64,000 bases of DNA, taken from contig JADDTR010000003.1 of NCBI GenBank assembly GCA_015345905.1, positions 62,001 to 126,000 of the forward strand, read 5' to 3'. The notes under the pieces are model-generated. The model saw nothing but the letters and a program-made list of their open reading frames with translations, did not search any database and had not been told where the DNA came from. The translations under genes and the position numbers were made by a program. Source of the DNA: Aotearoamyces nothofagi (taxonomy: Eukaryota > Ascomycota > Leotiomycetes > Leotiales > Tympanidaceae). Positions 10,543-21,979 of this stretch are shown piece by piece; positions within the stretch are counted from its first letter, which is position 1; every line of letters begins with the position of its first letter.

Positions 10543-12400
10543 TGGAAAGGCGGTTCACCGGCCGGTCTGCCCTTGTGTGGTAGAGTAGCCAGAACGTTCC
10601 CAGTAGAGCCGTCGTGGTATCATGTCGGATACGGCAGTAATATCGGCGGGCTGCTAGGAGGAAGGATGTGCTGGTCCCATGATACTGCCGGGCCTCACCT
10701 CAGCATATGGCGCCGCGGCGGTCCTCCGAGTGGCTGCTGCCGCCTGCTTCGATTCTTTGCGGGATTAGGTATGCCGTGCTTTGTGGTGTTGTGGGAGGGC
10801 CAGAGTGGGCATGCAGCATGCCGGCTGAGGCTTCGTGACGCTGGCGGCCGCCGAGTGCGTTGGATGGTTATGGACGGCAGATGGGAGATCGCGGGTCTCG
10901 GACAGAGAGGCTGTAGGAGAGGCAGACAGCAGTTGAGAGAAGGGGTCGGCCAGCCGGCCGTGCTCACCAGCCGGTTTCACGTGTCCGCCGCCGGGAGGAC
11001 GAGGGCCCGGCGAGGAGTGCCCGGCGCGGACCCTTTGCTGCCTCGGCGATTTGGGACCGCAGTTACTAATTGCAGGAATCGACATCCACGCGAGGCTCGG
11101 CGGGACGGGGGGGGTGGCCGAGTGACGAGTAGCAATTTAGATTGATATGAGGGTTGATGGCTGCGGGATGGGTGCTGTAAGAATGAATCATCGCCGCCGG
11201 CGCTCTGGGAACGGTCAGCAGGCCGTGGCGCGAGAGAGGATGTCGTGATGCCACCCTTACAGGACTTATATCATATATATATATATGGGGATGTGTATGG
11301 GGATGCGTATGTGCGGATTGTAGATGGTTACAGGCACCCAGGTTCTCGTCTATCCCAGATCCTGTGCAGTTAGCTGGGGGTGGAGGCGGTGTTGCAGGAC
11401 AGCACCGGGTATGCATCACGAAGCTTCTATTCTGTAGTGGTGTAGTACAAGTACAGTACTGTAGTGAAGATGACGGGGCTAGAGCAGGGGATCGCAAGAC
11501 AGCAGGGTATACGTGACTGCGTGTGTCTTTTAACAGCAGAGATAGACAGCACTGTGTACCGCAGCAGGTGGCAAGCATAGACGGGGAAGCCACGAATGTG
11601 TCGAGGTAGATAGGCAAGGCGGGCAGATGGTGTGGATAGATATAAAGGGTAGGCTCTGCATATGGCTATATATGTGTGTGTTTGTGTATACAGTGCTATA
11701 GTGCCACTGATAGGGTGCTATACAATGCATGATGATACTGCTGTTACTGCTGTTAGCATACTTGCTCCTCTTTGCTTACTATACTTACTATCAGCAGCAA
11801 CCTGTACACGGCACAGTATACATAGGCCGTATGCATACGCTGCAGCCCACCGGCCTCGAGATGCCGTGGAATCCGAGGAATGGCGTTTTACCTGGACCCT
11901 GACTCGCTGGGCGACAGGCACAGAAGGTGTAGTAGCGAGTAACACCTCAACACGCCGGATACGCTGGATGCACTGGATGGGCGATCTCACGCGGCCAGCC
12001 ATACAGCGCTTACAGGGCCACCACAGGTCCACAGGGCCTCCACAGGGCCACCACAGGGCCTCCCTGCTGCACGCCCCATGCCCCTTATATGCACCGCGCA
12101 GTTCCCTGCAGGACGTGTTCTAGACACCACATAGACAGTGTCCTGTACCGATGATATACACATACACAGCCTGTCGTGCCTGTGCACACCCAGATCCATC
12201 GCTGGCCACGATGACGTCGTGTCCTGCCTTGCCCTGCCGCGCAGAACCAGCAGTGGTCTGACGGCTGGCTGGTAGAGAACAGCGGTGGCCACTGCTACCG
12301 GGCTGCCACAGCATCCATCAGCGGCCTGTGTCAGGGCCGCATTGTGCTGTGCTTGCTGTCTCGGCGGCCCCTCGAGGGTCAGGTAGGGCTGCCCAGGCTG
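10543..12400. other. Gene-free sequence, middle of the 6.5-kb block
   Basis: No supported gene. Open frames (for example 10474-11145 on the plus strand) lack any recognisable domain and sit in G+C-rich DNA where long frames arise by chance. An AT dinucleotide tract lies at about 11269-11285. Motifs of the type GTACAGTAC/CAGTACTGTA recur near 11445-11465, and a CCACAGGGCC repeat occurs at 12015-12062. Confidence 0.6.
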
Positions 12401-15133
12401 CCCAGGCTGTCGCTCGCTCACTGTACAGTACAGTAGCAGTGGGTGCTGTAGTGGGGACGGCAGTGCGGGCTGCACTGTGCTGCGTCCTGTCGACAGTCAC
12501 CCACCGAGCACCTTATACTCCGGCATTTACAGTGCTGTGCTGTACACAGTGCTGCCCACAGTGCTGCACACAGTACTGCCCAGCGCCTACCGTGAGAGCC
12601 ACTGCGTTATCTGCCTGCACGTCCTGTATATACAATGCATGACGTAGCCTCGCTGCTTCCCGCTGACAAGGTCTGCTGTACGGCCAGCGCTGCCGGGTCA
12701 GGACTGCCGGGTCAGGACAGGGCGCCGGGGCATTCCATTGTCCTGGCCTGTCCTGTGCTGCCGCAGCGCCCTCTGCAGCGCCGCGCGGGCGGGGATGCAC
12801 GCAGAGGGCCGAGGGATAGAGGCAGCGCAGAGGGCAGAGGGCAGAGGGCAGAGGGGAGAAGGGTCTGGTCTGCGTGCATTGGGCCCTTCTAGACGCCAGG
12901 GCCTGCGGAAGGCCTGTGGAGGTCTGTGACGGCCGGGTCTGTGTGTCTGGTGTCTGGTGTGATGAACTGATCCCGATACGCTGCAGGGATCCGAGCGCGC
13001 CCTCTGGAAGCCTTGCTGTCTTGGCAGGAAATACTGTAGCAGCCTGCGGCACCTGGCCTACCCACCCGCCGCCACCACGCCCTGGCAACTGCTGTCCTGT
13101 GCTGTACAGCACTGTCCTGTCCTGCCTATACAGCACTGTCCGGTGCCCTCAGCACTGCGCTGTACCGTGTGCATGTACTGTACTGTACTGGACTGGACTG
13201 GACTGCAGGCAGCGCAGTGGTGCTTGGGAAGTATAGGTACTGTAGGTACTGTAGGTACTGTAGGTACTGCACCCGCCTGCCTTGCCAGGCCCTCGCCTGG
13301 TTGCTTGGGCGCTCGAGTGCCAGCCCGGCAAGGAGAGGAGCGAGGCGGCCAAGTCAGGTGCAAGGTACCTGATGCCGCCAAGGTCTTTTAAAGGTCTACG
13401 GTACGGTACCGATGCACGACGCATGATGCGGTACGCCGTCCAGCGTCCACAATTCCTCCAGCAACACCATCATGAACACTGCTGCGCCCTTGGACAGCCG
13501 GCTGCTCGCCGAGCATGGAGATTTGCCGTCTTTCCATCAATCGGGCGTCACCCTCGATCCCAGCCCTCGTCGACGTGGTCAGCAAACCAGCTAGCTGCGT
13601 CCTGGGGCTCTGAGCTCTGAGCTCTGAGCTCTCTCCCCCGCTTCGGCATTGGGGCTGCAGAGAGGTGAAGTGAAGGCGTGGATTACAGGCGCTGGATTAC
13701 AGGCGCTGGATTACAGGCGCTGGATTACAGGCGCTGGATTACAGGCGCTGGCCACTCACTTGTACCGTGCCTCTACCGGATGCTGCGCGCACTGGCTCGC
13801 TGCCTGCTGCCTCTGGCCACCACCTCTGTGGCCGCCAGCCTTGCGTCCGGAGCACTTGCCTACCTGCACAAGCGAGGCTTCGGCGCTGTCGTCGTGGCCG
13901 CTGTCGTCGTGGCCATGACATGACCGACGACCCCCTCCTGCCCCATCCCGCCTGCTGCCTGCTGCTGCCTGCTGCCCTCCGCCGCCCTCCGAGACGCCGC
14001 CACTGCAGGCAGGTGACAATGGCAGCGTTTGGCCGCCCTTCTTATTTCCGCACAGGCGCCAGCCCGGCCAGCCCGGCCAGCCCGGCCAGCCAAAGCCCGG
14101 CGGCAGGCACCCCGAAGGCTCCCAAACACCCGCTGTCGGTCCTGTCCTGTTCCTGCCTGCTAATCCCTGCGGCTGGCTACCCGCCTTGCCCTGCTGCAGC
14201 AGTGCTGCGTGTGGGCTTCGGTGGTTCGGCGGGTGCGCGGGTGCGGGTGTGCGGGTGTGCGGGTGTGCGGGTGTGCGGCCAACAGCCAGATGGCCCCAAA
14301 CGAGTCGGGTGCAGGACTGTCCAGTGTATGTACGTATGTAGTGTAGTCGTGCCAGCTGAGAAGTGTCCCTGCTTGGTGGTGGGGACGGCTCCCTCGAGGC
14401 CACCGATTCCTCCGCCAGCCAGTGCACGCCCCCTGGAATGCAGTGCAGTACCGTGCTCACAGTGCTAACAGTGAGTGCTAACAGTGCTCTGGGCCACGGT
14501 GCCGTCGACGTGAAGTGGGGTGGGCAGGGTAGGCACCGCGGAAATCAGTTACAGTAAGGTCTCTGGCTTTGCCGTGGTCGATCTCTGGGTGCTGCACGGC
14601 GGGGCACTGCGGATGCCAACAAGAGACGTCCGCTTGCAGAGCAGAGAGTGCAGCGTAAGGCGCAGGGCAGCGCGGTCTCGCTGGGTCCAGGGCAGTGCAG
14701 GCCCGCCCGCATCGTGCGTGCTGTAACAGCCGGGCAGGGCCTTCAGGGCGTCCAGCGCCTCCAGGCCTCTGGGGCGTCCAGCACGTCCAGGCCGCCCGCC
14801 TGTTGGCAGCTCGGCCATCGATGCTTGCGTGCTGTCCGGCCCCGGCCCCGGCCCCGGCCCCTGCCCCTGCCCGCGCCCGCGCTCAGTGCGGAGTACCGTA
14901 GTCGATCTGGCCCAGCCGCGCCGGCCAAAATCTTACTACCGTACCTACCGTACCTACCGTACCTACCGTACCTACCGTACCGCACAGTCCTGTCCTGTCC
15001 TGTCCTGTCCTGTCCTTCCGGCGCCTGTAGCCCACCATCCCCCGCACGCTCTCGGCTGCATAGCTGCCTCTGAGCTCCCTACCCAGCAGTGCAAGCAGCA
15101 GTGCAAGCAGCAGTGCAAGCAGGAGTGCACGCC

Positions 15134-15165
<32 letters not shown>

Positions 15166-15310
15166 GGCACCAGCATACGCAGGCCTTGCCCAGCTGCCCC
15201 CTGCTCAGAGGCACCCTCCTGTATCCGCACGGCAGCCATCCTGTCTCCCTACATGCTGTACTGTATATCTACCTATCCGCCCACTCCACCTCCACCTCCA
15301 CCTCCACCCT
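12400..15310. repeat. Dense mosaic of unrelated short tandem repeats
   Basis: More than ten different short tandem repeats occur in about 2.9 kb: imperfect CACAGTGCTG units at 12525-12580; GAGGGCA units near 12830-12852; TGTCC/GCACTG units at 13090-13140; GGTACTGTA x4 at 13236-13271; GCTCTGA x3 at 13607-13632; the 14-bp array at 13680-13749; CCAGCCCGG x3 at 14059-14090; GGGTGTGC units at 14245-14278; GGCCCC units at 14837-14870; GTACCTACC x4 at 14941-14976; TCCTG pentamers at 14987-15016; CAGCAGTGCAAG x3 at 15084-15119; GGAGCA units at 15133-15165; CACCTC units at 15284-15309. Unit lengths of 5-14 bp vary and many are not multiples of three. The plus strand is mostly C-rich. All lie upstream of the histidine kinase gene. 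Confidence 0.85.
13680..13749. repeat. 14-bp minisatellite, five perfect copies
   Basis: The unit GGATTACAGGCGCT is repeated five times without mismatch (13680-13749). The unit is not a multiple of three and there are no spacers, so it is neither a coding repeat nor a CRISPR array. Confidence 0.93.
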
Positions 15311-15856
15311 GTACTCCGCATCACAGCTATCGCATCTTATCTCGCGCAGCCCAGAACACCGAGTGAGCCACAGCATCCCTCGGCCCGTCTGGTCTTGCTT
15401 TTAAGGTTCGACCGTCCCTTTGCATCTGTCCCCTGGCATATCTCCCCGTGCCGAAGACATCTGGGCCTGCCTACCTGTACATGCCTTAAAGCTGCCGGAC
15501 ACGGCGCGCTCGAGCAATTTCCACGCTTCTTCGCATCGTCGCCTAGACCTCACTGCCGTGGACACCGGCCCTGGGCTTCTACATGGTGCAAGCCCGTGCA
15601 TTGCTTCGGGGACTGGGTCGACGAGAGTCCATGGCTGCGTATCTTCATTTGTGACCTCTCTTGCTCGATACAATCAAGTGAACAACCTGTCGAGGCCTTC
15701 CTGCTATCCGATACCTGTGCCGCGAGCTGACATCTTCCACGGCACATGTGTGCCTCGTCGACAGTGCTAAGCCCATATCCGCTATTATATCTTGATCACC
15801 GAACAGCGTATACTGGAGGACGACAGGAGGGACGAGTCGCTTGCTGGGGTGAGCGG
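15311..15856. promoter_or_regulatory. Presumed promoter and leader of the histidine kinase gene
   Basis: No separate gene supported. The coding frame of the kinase is open upstream to an earlier in-frame ATG at 15746, but the residues it would add look like translated leader, so I chose 15857. The region is pyrimidine-rich with CTTCTTCGCATC-type tracts. No defined transcription factor site is claimed. Confidence 0.45.
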
Positions 15857-18516
15857 ATGATGGACGTCAGGCAGGAGGGCAAGGAGGACGACGCACAGTC
15901 CGACGAACATCTCGAGAGATCTACTCTGTGTCTGCCCGACTACATAAATGATGCAATTGCGCATCGAGGCGATGATGGCTTTGGAGACGCACTGCGCCGG
16001 TATTATGCCTCTCCAGAAAGTAACGCCTCTGAGCGTCTAATTGACCTGAAGAATCGGCTCAGGACGGCTGATACACACGACTTCTGGAGTATATTGATCG
16101 AAGAAATGTGCCTGATTGCAGGCGCACAGTGTGGCTTCGTAGCAAAGCGTATCCTAGTGGATGATGAGAATACCGCGGTAGAGATGCCACCACTTGGTGA
16201 GCCCGGCTCATGCCTTCTAGGAGTGGCTTTTTACCTCAACGACGGCAAGAAAACAGAGATATTTCATGACTACAGATATCATGCCTACGGCTCGCCCTGT
16301 GCCCACATGAGGCACGACAAGGTCTTTGTCATTCCTGAAAGGATGCACGAGTTCGTGCCAAAGAGCCCCAACAAACTGCCATGGGATCAGTCGGATGCTT
16401 TCATTGGTGTGCCGCTCTTCTCTGAGGGAAAGTGCTTTGCCCACTTCGGTATGATCTGGTCTACAGAGGGCGCGAAGCATCGCAAGCTGAGTTGGTCCTT
16501 CATTGAGATGTTCATGCACACGCTAGAAGACATGATTTTGCAGCGTCTGGTGGAAGGAAGAGGCTTCGCCAAAGAACAGCCAGAACCAGCGCCCACTCGG
16601 ATCATACCTTTGGATGCCATAACTGCTTCTCAATCTCTGAAGCCTTACGCACGCAGTCTTTCTCATGAGCTCAGGACGCCGATGCAGGGTGTCGTAGGCA
16701 TGCTGGATATTATGCATTCAACGGTACTAGATGCTATAGAATCTCAGAAGAACGAAGCCGTCAGAACTGTCTTTGAAGAGCTGAAGTCCAATATTGAGGT
16801 GGTCCAAGGTAGGTTTTATTCTCGACGTATTCCTAAATGGCAAAGGCTAATGGTGATTGTACAGACAGCTCAAAGCGTGCCGTTGAAGCTGCTGATAACG
16901 TGGTGCAAGCCTACGATCTTGATATGAAGATGCCAGAAACGTGTCTGTCCGATAGTGACGAAACACAGAGTAAAGAAGAGCCGACAACACCAGATCAAAG
17001 CCCAAAGCGGCCGGGGATCGTCATCGAAGGAGCTGGAATCCCGATAAGCTCGCCGAGCAACAAGCGGCTAAGAGATGAGAGTCTTGACTTTCATCCTGGC
17101 CCGCCTCTCAAGCGGCTAGCCAGTGACCGAGAAAGGGATCTTTGGCGGGCGTATGGCAATGATAGGTCATCTACCGAAGTCGCTAATGGTTCATCAAGCA
17201 ACGATCTTACCTTGCCTGATGAATCACCTATCTGTAACGTCCCGGTGGTAAGGCCTCCGGCTGCAATCGAAAACAGGGGCAGTCCAGTGTCATCTTCACT
17301 CGAGTTTACCCCCATATACAAGCATATCAATCTTCGGGATTTTTTGCACCGCCTCGTTAATAATTCTGTTCGGGCCATCCACCCTCTTCAAAAAATCAAT
17401 ACTGGCACTATATTTGGAGAGATTATTCTTGTCACAACAGAAGGACCCCGTGGAGAGGAAAAAAGTCTCGCGATTCATTTAATCACTGAACCTGATGTGC
17501 CAGAAAGTCTCCAGACGGAAGAACAGTATCTACAATTTTCGCTTCAGAAGGTCGTTGACAATGCCATTAAGTTTACTGAGAGTGGAAGTATCACCATTAA
17601 CGTCAAACTCGGACGTAATGCACAATTGGTTGAGATCCGTGTCCGTGACACAGGTTGTGGCATCACTGAGGAGTCGAAGTCCTATCTATTCAAGCCTCAC
17701 TTCCAGGAAGATGCTACCATCAGTCGATCAAGAGACGGTCTCGGCCTCAGCCTGTTCAACGCCAAAGCACACGTTCGAAAGAATCTAGGAGGAGATATGA
17801 CTCTTGAGTACTCGGCCACCGAAGGGCCCTCGAAGGGATCAGAATTTCTCATGCGGATACCCGTGTCTGCTGAAGGTAGTAGGCCTAGTACGCCTCGCGG
17901 TGGGACACCTACACCATGGAATCTGGGTGAATCTATTCATAAGTCGCCAAAGCCACCTGAGGTTCAATGCTCTTCTCATAAGCCCGGCCGCGCTCCCCAG
18001 CTTGTCCGGTCGAAATTTACCCCGCAACAAAGTTCAGTGACGAGTAAACATGCCAAGCGGGTAGGATTCAATCGTGATCTTGCAAAGCGTGTACCACTGA
18101 CAATCTTGATCGCTGAAGACAATATTATCAACCGCAACATCCTAGTTGGATATCTCAAAAAGCTCGGCTATCGCAGTGATGATATTATTTTGGCCTTTGA
18201 TGGAGTGGAGGCTGTGCAGCAGTATCAGGGATCACTTTTGAGGCCACCAGGCAAGCGAATCGATGCGATCCTGATGGACTTATGGATGCCCAATATGGAT
18301 GGCTATGAAGCAGCCGAGAAGATTTTGAGGATGGCGGAGAAGAGGGGAGAGCCTTTAGCCGTGATGGCAGTGACAGCTGATATCACAAGCACGTCGCTCG
18401 AGAGAGCAAAGCAAGCAGGGATGAAAGGATTCATATCAAAACCTTACAAGGTGATGGACGTTGAGCATCTAATTCTACAACATTTCAGGGAAGATGATGG
18501 AATAGTTGGCTGGTAG
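15857..18516 (+). CDS. Hybrid histidine kinase with N-terminal GAF-like domain
   Basis: Two exons (15857-16808, 16865-18516; 56-nt intron) give 867 residues. The first part (about 60-250) looks like a GAF-type sensor, with AGAQCGFVAKRI, GSCLLGVAFYLNDG and DAFIGVPLFSEGKCFAHFG. The dimerisation/phosphoacceptor H-box is SLSHELRTPMQGVVGM (H270). About 280 residues later come the N-box VVDNAIKFTE (N550), G1 VRDTGCGIT and G2 DGLGLSL of the ATPase domain. The receiver domain is complete: AEDNIINRN, phosphoacceptor aspartate in ILMDLWMPNMDG (D789) and the lysine in FISKPYK. Such proteins feed a phosphorelay to an HPt protein and response regulators. There is no membrane segment, so it is probably cytosolic. 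The H-to-N distance is unusually long, owing to a Ser/Pro-rich insertion. An ATG at 15746 is an alternative start. I cannot assign the fungal HHK group. Confidence 0.93.
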
Positions 18517-19054
18517 GAGCAGATCAAAACCTGTTCCTTGTATATGTATTTGTATTTATATATTGCACCTTTAGCGATCCGGAGTCTGGCAAGGCGAAAC
18601 TGGGTGTTGGACAGGGCAGCGCATTTTCAGGCGTTGGCTACGGCCAAAAGAGACCTATTGCAAGATTTCAGTCTTAGAGACTACCTAATCTATTGCTATA
18701 GAGTCATTTATCAGTAGATATCAATTTAGATAGATTAAGCATTATGTGTGATCTTATTACAATGCTGAATTGTGACATAATAGCAGATGCCTGACGAATT
18801 ATATTCATTCTTTTAATATCTCCATCCAATTAACATCCTTCGTGCTGCCGTTCTGACAGTAGACTGCCGAGTGCACTCGACGGTGATATTGAATTGACGA
18901 TCAGGTGACTCGTGACGTGAGGCGCTGCCGTAGCGATGATGCAACTGAGTACAACAGCCATCTGACCACAAAGCAAATCTAAAAAGTTCAAGCTTCCAAC
19001 ACCTTGACGCTCTTATCCTACAGTATTTCTCTAATATGTAGTTAAGCCAGCAAG
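18517..19054. other. Intergenic, histidine kinase to lipase
   Basis: No gene or repeat seen. AT-rich around 18700-18830. It holds the kinase 3' end and presumably the lipase promoter; the last bases before the lipase ATG include CTCTAATATGTAG. Confidence 0.6.
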
Positions 19055-20522
19055 ATGCGCTTCCTAAAGAGCATCTGTTTCTTTCTCCTCTCAGCTTGTA
19101 TCGCAGCCAGCCTTCCAACTGCAGCTCAACATCCGTTCGACGTCACGGTATCCGGTAGCCATAATGTCTCGGCCAAGCTCTTCGCCGAACTGGAAGAGTT
19201 CTCCCGCATCGTCGATATCTCATATTGCGTTGGCATGACTGGCATACAGCAGCCCTTTGAGTGTGCGAGTCGATGTTCGGATTTCCCTGGTTATCAACTT
19301 GTTGATGTAGGAGTTGCCTGCTCTACTTCAGCTTCACTGGATACTAACATCTCTTCTTTAGACATGGAATACAGGTCCGTTAATGTCCGATAGCTGCGGC
19401 TACATCGTCATCGATCACAACGGCGACGGTCGAATTATCGTCGCATTTCGTGGTACATATAGTATTGCGAACACGATCGTTGATCTGTCGACTGTTCCCC
19501 AGCAATACGTACCATATCCTGGCGACCCTGAAGATGATTCCCCAGGAAATCCGCCTGCAGGGCATTCCTACCTCGATCTTGTACCGAGACCCCTACAATG
19601 GTTACGATCTTTCAAATACGGGGCTGGTGCCACATTGAAACAAAGCGAAGAAGATCCTCGAGAAAGCAAGTACGGAAAGAAGCATAAGGGCCCGAAATGC
19701 TATAATTGTACGGTTCACAGTGGCTTCCTCACCTCATGGAAGAACACTCGTACTCTTATCCTTCCAGACGTTATGCGAGTCAAAGAAAAGTTTCCCACCT
19801 ACAGCCTTCATCTTGTCGGACACTCTCTCGGCGGTGCTGTCGCTGCACTTGCAGGCCTCGAATTTGAGATCCTAGGGTACAATCCTACAGTCACCACATT
19901 TGGGGAGCCAAGAGTGGGCAATGCAGGGTTGAGGGACTATTTAGACACGGTGTTTGAGCTGAACAAAGCAAATAGTAAGGACGACGGTTTCGGTGGAGAT
20001 GGAGGAAGATATCGACGTATTACTCACGTAGATGATCCTGTCCCTCTACTTCCTTTGAGCGAATGGGGCTATCTGATGCACGGCGGTGAGATTTTTATCT
20101 CCAAGCCTTCTTTGCAACCCGGAGTTTCTGATCTCCGAATCTGCAACGGGGACGAAGATCCGCAATGTATTGCTTCAGGAGAAGCAGACGCCGAAGGCAT
20201 TGTCGCACTCCGAGATCTCACGGCAATCAAATATCCTCACGGAATGGTGACGGGTGAGCTAGATAAGCCTCCATCGCCTATTAAATATGGTCATGAGATG
20301 GTTACGGGAGAACTGGAACGGATGGATGATAAAGAGGTTGAGAAGCTCTTTGTCCAGAAATGGGGTCTGTCGGCTAGGTATCGTCTTTGGCAGATCTTCT
20401 TTGCTCATCGGGACTACTTTTGGCGATTGGGACTATGTGTTCCAGGTGGCGATCCGTTTGATTGGGGACGAGAACGGTATAGCGATCCGAACAAACTTGC
20501 TCACGGCAGCAAGGAGCTGTAA
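19055..20522 (+). CDS. Secreted class-3 (fungal) triacylglycerol lipase
   Basis: Two exons (19055-19306, 19362-20522; 55-nt intron with branch site CTAAC) give 470 residues. The N-terminus has a signal peptide: basic MRFLK, hydrophobic SICFFLLSACIAA, then a small-residue region ending near ASLPTAA. The join gives YQLVD-TWNTGPLMSDSCGY, typical of the family. The catalytic triad is visible: nucleophile S239 in GHSLGG, aspartate in THVDDPVPLLP (D308 or D309) and histidine H324 in LMHGGEIF. VAFRGT supplies the oxyanion-hole strand. It probably hydrolyses acylglycerols or related esters outside the cell. It is longer than the roughly 300-residue classical secreted lipases. A 54-bp in-frame tandem duplication near the C-terminus repeats IKYxHxMVTGEL. 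Confidence 0.93.
20226..20333 (+). repeat. 54-bp in-frame tandem duplication inside the lipase
   Basis: Copies start at 20226 (IKYPHGMVTGELDKPPSP) and 20280 (IKYGHEMVTGELERM...). The period is exactly 18 codons. The first 12 residues match except at two positions; the rest of the second copy has diverged. It lies downstream of the catalytic histidine. Confidence 0.85.
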
Positions 20523-21979
20523 TAGTAGCCGAGTTCTCTATATAATTTTAGTATTGGACTTCAATAAGTCCAACGACACCAGTATTAATACCAAAGCCTC
20601 TTTTTCTACCCCAGCCAAAAACTAGTAGTATTGACAAAGGGACCCAGTATAAAGGCTTCCAAATCTGCTCAAATGCCTCTTTCGATAAAGTCTCAATGGT
20701 GATGGATATTCAGTATTCTTTGGAGCAGCTGGAATTATTGGAATAGTCGACTTGTCTACTATAGCAGAAGCAGTCTTAAATCGAGGAAGTTGATTCGACG
20801 ACAGAGATAGTATTGACGACAGGGATCTTGTCGATAAAGTTGATTCAACGACAGAGATATTATCGACAATAGAATAATAGAATCGACAGCAAATAGTAGA
20901 ATCGGCAGTAGAGAATTAGATGATAGATAAGTTAAGTATAATATTAGTATATATAAATAATTTTTTTTTTATCGATTCAAATCAATGTCTATTTCCTAAT
21001 CCCTCTCTATCTCTTCCATCCCTCTCCTCTCCTCTCCTCTCTATCAGCAACTATTCCTCTCCCCGAACCCATCCATCGATATCCAGCAATCCGATCGACA
21101 AGAGATTCTCTTCGACGGCTAGTTTGTCTTCGGCGACGGGGGGGGTTTTTTTTTTTATCGACGATAGAGAGAGAGAGAGAGAAAGAGTAGTTGGGTTTTG
21201 GAAGAGAGAGGGGTAGAGAGATTAGATTATCTTACTGGAAAGGAGAAAGGGGAAAGAGGAGAAAAGAGAAAGGGAATTAATAGGTTCTTGGAGTCATTTG
21301 GTTGGATTGGAGAAGGGGAAGAGAGGTGAAAGAAGGGGTTGATTTATAGAGATTTTCCAGCATTGGAGAGAAGTTGATTTAGATAGAAGGGCTTCGAAAA
21401 GACTTGTTGCTCTTCTAAAGCTATTGATATCTACTGATCCAATCGGCAAGAATTCTTTCGGCGGTCGATTTCTCCTCGACGACAGAGCTTTTGCCGACGA
21501 CAAGAGATAGTTGCTGGGTTTTAGAAGAGAGGAATAGAAAAATTTAGATTATAGAGAGGGAGAAAGAGAAGGGAGAAAGCCCTTGACTATTAGCAGGTTC
21601 TCGGAGTCATTTAGTTGGATTGGAGAAGAAGAGAAATTGAAGAGAAGTCCAATTTATAGAGTCGGATAGGATAGAATACAACTTTGAATTTAGAACCGGT
21701 GAATGGAACTTTGAATTTAGACTGTATATTGTAAAATAATAAAAAGTGTCGTCAGTTCTTGACGAAGGAAGTATAGTCGAGTCGAGGCTTACTTTGTTAT
21801 TGAAGTCTTTGTCTGCGTTTTCATTGTCCCGGCGTCTAGTAGATGTCGGTCCAAGTGTCGGCAAACGACGAATGGTTAAAAGCTCGTGCCAGTAACTGGC
21901 GATATGTCTTTGTTCGATGGCCTTCTTTGTCATGGTTTTCGTCATAGACTGACGAAACGACAAGGTGTATTGATTGGTT
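20523..21979. repeat. Island of diverged repeats between lipase and FAH gene
   Basis: No gene supported. Two diverged copies of a unit of about 250-280 bp lie in direct order, at about 21076-21352 and 21421-21662. Both run through GATAT-C-(A/T)-CAATC, a GAAGAGAG-rich part, then GGTTCT(T/C)GGAGTCATTT and TTGGATTGGAGAAG, and end in ATTTATAGAG. Upstream, 20781-20880 contains repeated GTTGATTC(G/A)ACGACAGAGAT about 45 bp apart, plus GAATCG-type units. AACTTTGAATTTAGA occurs twice near 21683-21720. No coding domain, terminal repeat or target-site duplication was recognised, so the origin is unknown; an old non-coding repeat is the plainest reading. Confidence 0.7.

Noticed and set aside
10474-11145. 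223-codon open frame on the plus strand
   Set aside because: Starts inside the 58-bp duplication, contains no domain, has repeat-like composition and competes with equally long frames on the other strand.
13680-13749. GGATTACAGGCGCT array resembling part of a primate Alu consensus, or a CRISPR array
   Set aside because: Only about 12 bases match the Alu-like phrase, which is explained by chance; the five units are contiguous with no spacers, so it is not CRISPR.
13756-14468. Overlapping frames of more than 230 codons on both strands
   Set aside because: They lie in G+C-rich tandem repeats (CCAGCCCGG, GGGTGTGC). Both strands are open by composition, and neither product looks like a protein.
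15746-15856. Upstream ATG extending the histidine kinase by 37 residues
   Set aside because: The added residues lack family similarity and look like translated leader. It remains possible, but the MMDVRQEG start is preferred.
15857-20522. Histidine kinase plus lipase as a functional cluster
   Set aside because: Only adjacency supports it. No transporter, regulator or biosynthetic gene accompanies them, and the neighbours are unrelated.
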